Shown: one piece after another, positions 6,082 through 7,361 of the stretch | Numbering within the stretch: the first letter of the stretch is position 1 | Layout of the letters: each line of letters begins with the position of its first letter | Assembly: GCA_030834045.1 (NCBI GenBank) | Contig: JAURFZ010000067.1 | Location: forward strand, 1 to 7,361 | Direction of reading: 5' to 3' | From: Burkholderiales bacterium | GTDB lineage: Bacteria; Pseudomonadota; Gammaproteobacteria; Burkholderiales; Burkholderiaceae_A | DNA length: 7,361 nt | Program-made: the position numbers and the translations under genes | Notes under the pieces: generated by a model | What the model saw: only the letters and a program-made list of their open reading frames with translations | What the model was told of the DNA's origin: nothing | The model's database searches: none

Positions 6082-7361
6082 TTAAGAGAGATGAGGGGCC
6101 TGCCCCAGGGTCTTCGCCAAAGGCCACGCCTGGGCGACGGTTACGAAAGATCCAAACACTACAATTCTATCATTCGGCCCCACAAGGCTCGCCGCATGCG
6201 CTAAAGCAGATTCGGGATCATCGAACTCAAAAATCGTAACAGGCTCCACGGGTCTTTCCATCTCGGAGAGGCCCGCAATCATTCCCTCGCAAAAAGGGCG
6301 TAGCTCTTTCGCAAGACGCGCGCGTGCACCCGCCTGTTGGCTGCTTAATGAAGCAAGGCACCAGCTGTCCACACGACCTCCAAGTCGAGCGAAGATGGCC
6401 GCTGCATCTTTGTCTGCCAGCATGCCGACCACCGCAACAGTCTTCGGAAAAAAGCCCATCTGGTCCATGTTTGCAGCAAGAACCCCCGCAGCATGCGGAT
6501 TATGCGCAACATCAAGTACAACCGCCGGCTGGCCCGGTAGCACCTGAAAACGCCCCGGAAGGCTCACCTGGGCAAGCCCCTGGCGAACCCCGCCTTGATG
6601 CACGGCAAGCTGGTGACGCAGGGCTGATAGAGCAGCAAGCGCCGCGGAAGCGTTAAGCAGCTGATTAATGCCGCGAAGAGCCGGATAGCCAAGCCCACTG
6701 CGCCGCTCCGATCGCCCCCACCACTGCCACTGAATCTTATCGCCCTCATAGCCAAAGTCCCGACCAATCCACCAGACATCGGCCTGTCTTTGTTCAAGCA
6801 GTTCGAGAAGGCCCTCAGGGGGGCTAGGGTCTGCAAGAATGAAGGGGCAGTCGCGCCTTGCAATATGGCCCTTCTCCCAGGCAATTGCCTGGCGTGTCGA
6901 ACCAAGAAAGGCCTGATGGTCGAGATCGATGGATGTTAAGACTGCTGCGTCACTTGCCAGGCAGTTCACTGCGTCGAGTCGTCCACCCATGCCAATTTCA
7001 AAAATAGCCAGGTCGGGCTCGAGCCCCTGCACGATGCGTATGGCTGCAAGGGTTGTGACCTCAAAGAAACTCAGGTCAATATCACCGGCGGCAAGGCGTG
7101 CCTCCTCAACCTCATCAAGGGCCGCCTCCCAGGCTTGGTCGTCAAGCTCTTCGCCATTAAACCGCAATCGCTCTTGAAAACGGAATAAATGCGGTGAGGT
7201 GTAACAACTGACACGGTAGCCAGACTGCAGGGCGATGGATTCTAGAAAGGCACAGGTTGATCCTTTGCCATTGGTGCCGCCAACGGTTAACACGAGACCC
7301 TTAAGACGAACCTCGTTGTCTTGCATGGGCAAGACCATGAACCGGGCAACGTCTAATAGCC
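6082..7361 (-). CDS. folC: Bifunctional dihydrofolate synthase/folylpolyglutamate synthase, 5' end cut by window edge
   Basis: FolC adds glutamate to dihydropteroate and then polyglutamate tails to tetrahydrofolate, ATP-dependently in the cytosol. It is a member of the Mur ligase superfamily. The frame stays open to the right edge; the ATG at 7336-7338 lies only about 20 residues before the P-loop, and the upstream codons read LLDVARF, so the true start is probably outside. Counting from that Met: P-loop GTNGKGST at 21-28, YTSPHL at 46-51, FEIGMGGRLDAVN at 113-125, LTSIDLDHQAFLGST at 134-148, the Mur-type lysine K156 in WEKGHIAR, LPGRFQVL at 260-267, and the C-domain DVAHNPHA at 276-283. Small deviations are GGTNGKG where AGTNGKG is usual, and EKGHI where EKAGI is usual. 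It is the first gene visible in the folC-SPOR-cvpA-purF-metZ series; in relatives accD lies upstream. Confidence 0.95.
   Translation of the reverse strand, partial: LLDVARFMVLPMQDNEVRLKGLVLTVGGTNGKGSTCAFLESIALQSGYRVSCYTSPHLFRFQERLRFNGEELDDQAWEAALDEVEEARLAAGDIDLSFFEVTTLAAIRIVQGLEPDLAIFEIGMGGRLDAVNCLASDAAVLTSIDLDHQAFLGSTRQAIAWEKGHIARRDCPFILADPSPPEGLLELLEQRQADVWWIGRDFGYEGDKIQWQWWGRSERRSGLGYPALRGINQLLNASAALAALSALRHQLAVHQGGVRQGLAQVSLPGRFQVLPGQPAVVLDVAHNPHAAGVLAANMDQMGFFPKTVAVVGMLADKDAAAIFARLGGRVDSWCLASLSSQQAGARARLAKELRPFCEGMIAGLSEMERPVEPVTIFEFDDPESALAHAASLVGPNDRIVVFGSFVTVAQAWPLAKTLGQAPHLS

Noticed and set aside
6324..6656. 110-codon plus-strand open frame opposite folC
   Set aside because: Pro/Gln-rich antisense reading of the conserved FolC C-terminal region; no support as a gene.

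Overview
The window is an ordinary-looking stretch of a Gram-negative, probably betaproteobacterial (Burkholderiales-like) chromosome. Three things suggest this: base composition in the mid-50s % GC by eye, an E. coli-type PurF without a propeptide, and above all the gene order folC - SPOR protein - cvpA - purF - metZ. That order is recalled from Pseudomonas and Burkholderiales chromosomes; the species cannot be named from the sequence alone. Two short convergent blocks fill the window and no gap between genes exceeds 100 bases. I see no tRNA, rRNA, CRISPR array, insertion sequence, phage gene or attachment site.

Left block, plus strand (1-1661): the 3' part of a short-chain dehydrogenase/reductase gene, cut by the left edge, overlaps by 11 bases an FAD-dependent oxidoreductase of the L-2-hydroxyglutarate oxidase (LhgO/L2HGDH-like) family. 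The oxidoreductase most likely starts at a TTG codon (483) that has a good Shine-Dalgarno sequence. The overlap suggests one transcript and coupled translation.

Right block, minus strand (read from 7361 down to 1717): folC (5' end outside the window), a membrane-anchored SPOR-domain protein, cvpA, purF, metZ and a small NlpC/P60 lipoprotein hydrolase. Junctions are tight: 29 bases folC/SPOR, 1 base SPOR/cvpA, 27 bases cvpA/purF, a 4-base ATGA overlap purF/metZ, then 85 bases with GC-rich alternative hairpins before the NlpC/P60 gene. The promoter must lie beyond the right edge.

Functionally the minus-strand operon mixes folate-dependent metabolism (folylpolyglutamates, the committed step of purine synthesis, homocysteine synthesis for methionine) with envelope proteins (septal peptidoglycan binding, the CvpA membrane protein, a peptidoglycan hydrolase). 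The last 55 bases between the convergent blocks hold a weak hairpin that could serve as a shared terminator.

I do not see a previously undescribed system here. The points most worth a second look are the mutually exclusive hairpins ahead of the NlpC/P60 gene, the uncertain start and very short signal peptide of that gene, and the unknown substrate of the overlapping dehydrogenase/oxidase pair.
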